In this document: in pieces, positions 31,263 to 33,352 of the stretch
Numbering within the stretch: the first letter of the stretch is position 1
How the letters are laid out: the number at the start of each line of letters is the position of its first letter
Assembly (NCBI GenBank): GCA_005223375.1
Contig: RXOD01003984.1
Coordinates: 1 to 33,352, forward strand
DNA length: 33,352 nt
Direction: 5' to 3'
Source: Amoebophrya sp. AT5.2
Lineage: Eukaryota > Sar > Dinophyceae > Syndiniales > Amoebophryaceae
The notes under the pieces: generated by a model
Told to the model about the DNA's origin: nothing
Seen by the model: the letters and a program-made list of their open reading frames with translations, nothing else
Database searches by the model: none
Program-made: the position numbers and the translations under genes

Positions 31263-32414
31263 TCACGCGGAGTTTTCGTCCCTCTCGTCCGCGCCGCTGC
31301 CGCCCTGGCCTCCCCCTCCCCCGCTCTCCCCGGCGTCCACGGTAACGTCCGCGCCGGCGAAGCAGTCCCTGCCGACCCCGTCTGCCGCCAGCCGCAGCTC
31401 GTAGAGGATGAAATCCGAGTCTTCGTCGTCCTCTTCCAGACTCCAGGAGCGCATTTCGAAGCCGTACTTTTTGCACAGGTCGCAAAAGCTGCTGCAGGTC
31501 CACCAATCGTCGCGGAACTCGTAGGCGACGTAGGCGACGGCGGACGGCTCCTCGGTTTTGATCAGCGAGCGGATAGTCTCCACAAGCACCTGCATCACCG
31601 ACTTGTCCTGGTGACAGATCACGTCGGACGCCATCACCAGGTCGTACTTCTCCGCCTCCGGAATGGGAGTCAAGCCCCAGACCTGTGGTGCGTAGCGCAT
31701 ATTCCGTCGTTATTTTAGCAGCCTTCATTCTCATTCACTTTGATGCGCGGTTAGGCCTAGTTGTAGGGCGACGAGCGGGATGAACGCAGCTGCCGCTGCG
31801 AAACCGAAAGTGGTCTATTTTACAGTATTGCAGATGCTGTCTACTATACTTGTTTTTAGTCATCTGTCATGGATGTCGTTCATTCGAAATCAAATCCAAA
31901 GTATCAAAAGCATGCGCTGTACCAATTCCTTCGCTCTCAAATTCGCTCGAACCTCTTCTGGTTGCAGCAATATGTTCTCCTCGCACAAATCCAATGTTTG
32001 GTCGGTCAGTGTCGTGTCGATGCCCAGATGCCCGCACACGATACCCACCAGGCCAGTCCCGCTGCCGAGCTCAATGCACCTTGTTCTTGTGTCCGTCTTT
32101 CCAGCTTCACCTGCATGATGGGCATACTTCTTGCAGAGCCACCTGCAAAAGTGCCTTGCCACTGGCCAGAGTACGCTCGACGTGTCGCCTACGAATTTGC
32201 TCGTCCCGGCACCGTGCTGCCGAAGTTTCGCGCGTATCCTGCCGTCGTCGGACTCAAAGTGAATCTCCGCCTGACGTTGGTCGCATCGATGGATCTTGTT
32301 TTCAGCATCTGTGGAGTTCGTCGTACTGGCACCCAAAACCTTAACCGTTGCATCGATCCCGGCAGCTGCAGTCGGCAGAGGTGCTGCGGCTGCGCCGACG
32401 AGAGCGTCGACCAT
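31263..32414 (-). CDS. METTL21/FAM86-type protein methyltransferase, two exons
   Basis: Exons 32414-31923 and 31682-31263 give 303 residues, starting at an ATG. It has the class I (Rossmann) S-adenosylmethionine-dependent layout of the lysine methyltransferase group: VLWPVAR (81-87, like the VWPAA motif), the SAM-binding loop IELGSGTGLVGI (114-125), a following acidic TDQ..LDLCEENI (137-148), then VWGL (165-168) and YDLVMASDVI (177-186). The last motif corresponds to the conserved YDxxxxxDV of METTL21-like enzymes. It continues with a FCDLCKKYGF helix and an FILYEL strand. Substrates of relatives include Hsp70, elongation factors and valosin-like ATPases; the substrate here cannot be assigned. 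The C-terminal 30 residues are Gly/Glu-rich and look disordered. Confidence 0.85.
31683..31922 (-). other. Methyltransferase intron (GT-AG, 240 nt, phase 0)
   Basis: The donor TTG|GTACAG is at 31923/31922 and the acceptor ACCACAG|GTCTGG at 31683/31682. Both sides are in phase 0, and the join gives AKEL-VWGLTP, restoring the continuous methyltransferase core. The second exon's frame also has an ATG within the intron (31700), which would give a truncated protein lacking the SAM loop. Confidence 0.85.
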
Positions 32415-32587
32415 TTTTTCCGAGGAACTTTATAGGCGAAGAGAAGTGCTTGTGCTAGTGCGCGTGCTGCTTATTAAATTCAGGTAGTACAAGTACATGT
32501 ACAAGAACCACGAGAGCCGACGTCGCACTGTCGAACAAACAAAGAGCATGAATGGAAGAATGTTTTCAAGGAGCGGCAATCCAATCG

Positions 32588-32674
32588 TGTCAGGATCAGG
32601 ATCAGCGTGAATAATGTAGATCTCGCTCACGAGGATCAGATTGATAGGATCTGTTGGATCACGATCAGAATCAG
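32588..32674. repeat. Degenerate GATCAG-rich stretch
   Basis: CAGGATCAGGATCAG is followed within 80 bp by GAGGATCAGATTGATAGGAT, GGATCACGATCAGAATCAG and related pieces. This is irregular, low-complexity, non-coding sequence. Confidence 0.5.
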
Positions 32675-33100
32675 TGTGCGCGCACACTGAAAATAGCGAT
32701 CCTCGTCGTCCAGAACAAGAACGAGTAGAAGTACAACTACGGATGAAATATTACGGACTCACCTTCACGACGAGGACCAGCGCAATGTCTATCAATCAAA
32801 TAAATGCCTACGCCGGAGCTGGTAGACTATGTGTATCTTAAACCGATTCTCAACGTCCTAAAACGAAGCACAAGTGAGAGGACCGGAGTGGAAGAGTCTT
32901 GTTGAAAGGAAGTGCACGAAGAACAGCGCGGGCACTTGACTGTACAGGAGTGACGGCACTCGAACATACAGGCCCACGCTGCTGCCCCTAGCGTCCTCAC
33001 CGCGGCCCTTGGCCTTGTGGTTGTGGCCACAAGGTACTTATCTCAACTAACGGCAACGACCGCGCTCCCGGTCTATGTATGGATATGTGCTGAGGTGCTC

Positions 33101-33142
33101 GCTCCTAGATAGTGGCGAAGCAAAGTCAAGCTATCTAGGGGC
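33101..33142. repeat. Hairpin-forming inverted repeat
   Basis: GCTCCTAGATAG (33101-33112) pairs with CTATCTAGGGGC (33131-33142), 11 of 12 Watson-Crick plus one G-T, across an 18-nt loop. A further arm, CGCCACTATAG (33170-33180), is complementary to the nearby ATAGTGGCG (33109-33117), so an alternative fold exists. Not a tRNA: no T-arm or anticodon arm fits. Confidence 0.6.
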
Positions 33143-33239
33143 GCCGGCTCACTGCTAGTGCTACTTGACCGCCACTATAGGCAACACGCACCGCAACGAC
33201 TCGTCTTCGAACTGGCTGCACTTCCTGGTGCCACCTGAA

Positions 33240-33352
33240 CGTGACAGCCGTCACGTCGACGTGACAGACGTGACAACCGTCACGTCGACGTGTCAGACGT
33301 GACGCCCGTCACGTCGACGTGTCAGACGTGACACCCGTCACGTCGACGTGTC
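33240..33352. repeat. 29-bp tandem repeat, about 3.9 units, continuing past the right edge
   Basis: Units start at 33240, 33269, 33298 and 33327, each beginning CGTGAC. Each then has a two-base variable spot (AG, AA, GC, AC), then CCGTCACGTCGACGTG, then ACAGA or TCAGA. Within each unit ACGTCGACGT is a perfect palindrome, and GTGAC/GTCAC form a second dyad. There are no unique spacers between units, so this is a satellite or minisatellite rather than a CRISPR array. Confidence 0.85.

Larger units (their letters stand above)
32415..33352. other. Region upstream of the methyltransferase, to the right edge
   Basis: About 0.9 kb without a supported gene. It contains degenerate GGATCA/GATCAG repeats (about 32588-32674), a hairpin (33101-33142) and a 29-bp tandem repeat from 33240 to the edge. 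The promoter of the methyltransferase presumably lies just right of 32414. Confidence 0.5.

Noticed and set aside
31153..31734. Minus-strand open frame of 193 codons
   Set aside because: A shifted frame over exon 2 of the methyltransferase; the other frame carries the YDLVMASDV motif.
33101..33180. tRNA gene
   Set aside because: The stem is a single long hairpin. No D, anticodon or T arm and no A/B box match.
33240..33352. CRISPR-like array
   Set aside because: Units follow directly on each other without unique spacers, and the rest of the window is eukaryotic.

Overview
This is eukaryotic nuclear DNA from a protist, most likely an alveolate. The best guess is a compact, gene-dense dinoflagellate relative such as a syndinian (Amoebophrya-like) parasite. 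That placement is inference. It rests on every supported gene lying on the minus strand in head-to-tail order, on GT-AG spliceosomal introns (three of them keep frame exactly), on a plant/protist-type TPC1 channel with an EF-hand, and on very long Ser/Gly/Ala/Glu-rich insertions inside otherwise recognisable domains. There are no operons, Shine-Dalgarno sites, rRNA or tRNA genes, insertion sequences or CRISPR arrays.

Layout in transcription order, right edge to left edge, all minus strand. (1) 33352-32415: non-coding, with a 29-bp tandem repeat running off the right edge and a hairpin. (2) 32414-31263: METTL21-type methyltransferase, two exons. (3) 30572-28737: multi-pass membrane protein resembling the TMEM198/DUF4203 fold. 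(4) 27556-23522: single-exon, 1,344-residue membrane-anchored protein with pepsin-like features and an enormous insertion. (5) 22287-21172: DUF1415-family protein with a transit-peptide-like N terminus. (6) 20075-16893: two-exon protein kinase with an HHD catalytic loop and an N-terminal hydrophobic segment. (7) About 15120-7645: four-exon TPC1-type two-pore cation channel of about 2,140 residues. (8) 6241-1: a frame of 2,080 codons with no stop, running off the left edge. It encodes a low-complexity protein and is easy to miss because neither end closes in the usual way. Its 5' end is probably spliced.

Intergenic gaps are 0.7-1.8 kb, more AT-rich than the genes, and hold short direct repeats, a triple TGAGTCA motif and one clear AATAAA signal downstream of the channel.

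The genes do not form an obvious single pathway. Four of them (channel, pepsin-like protein, TMEM198-like protein, kinase) are membrane or secretory-pathway candidates, and the channel is probably gated by calcium and voltage. The most unusual shared property is architectural: recognisable catalytic or channel folds are split by tens to hundreds of residues of low-complexity sequence.
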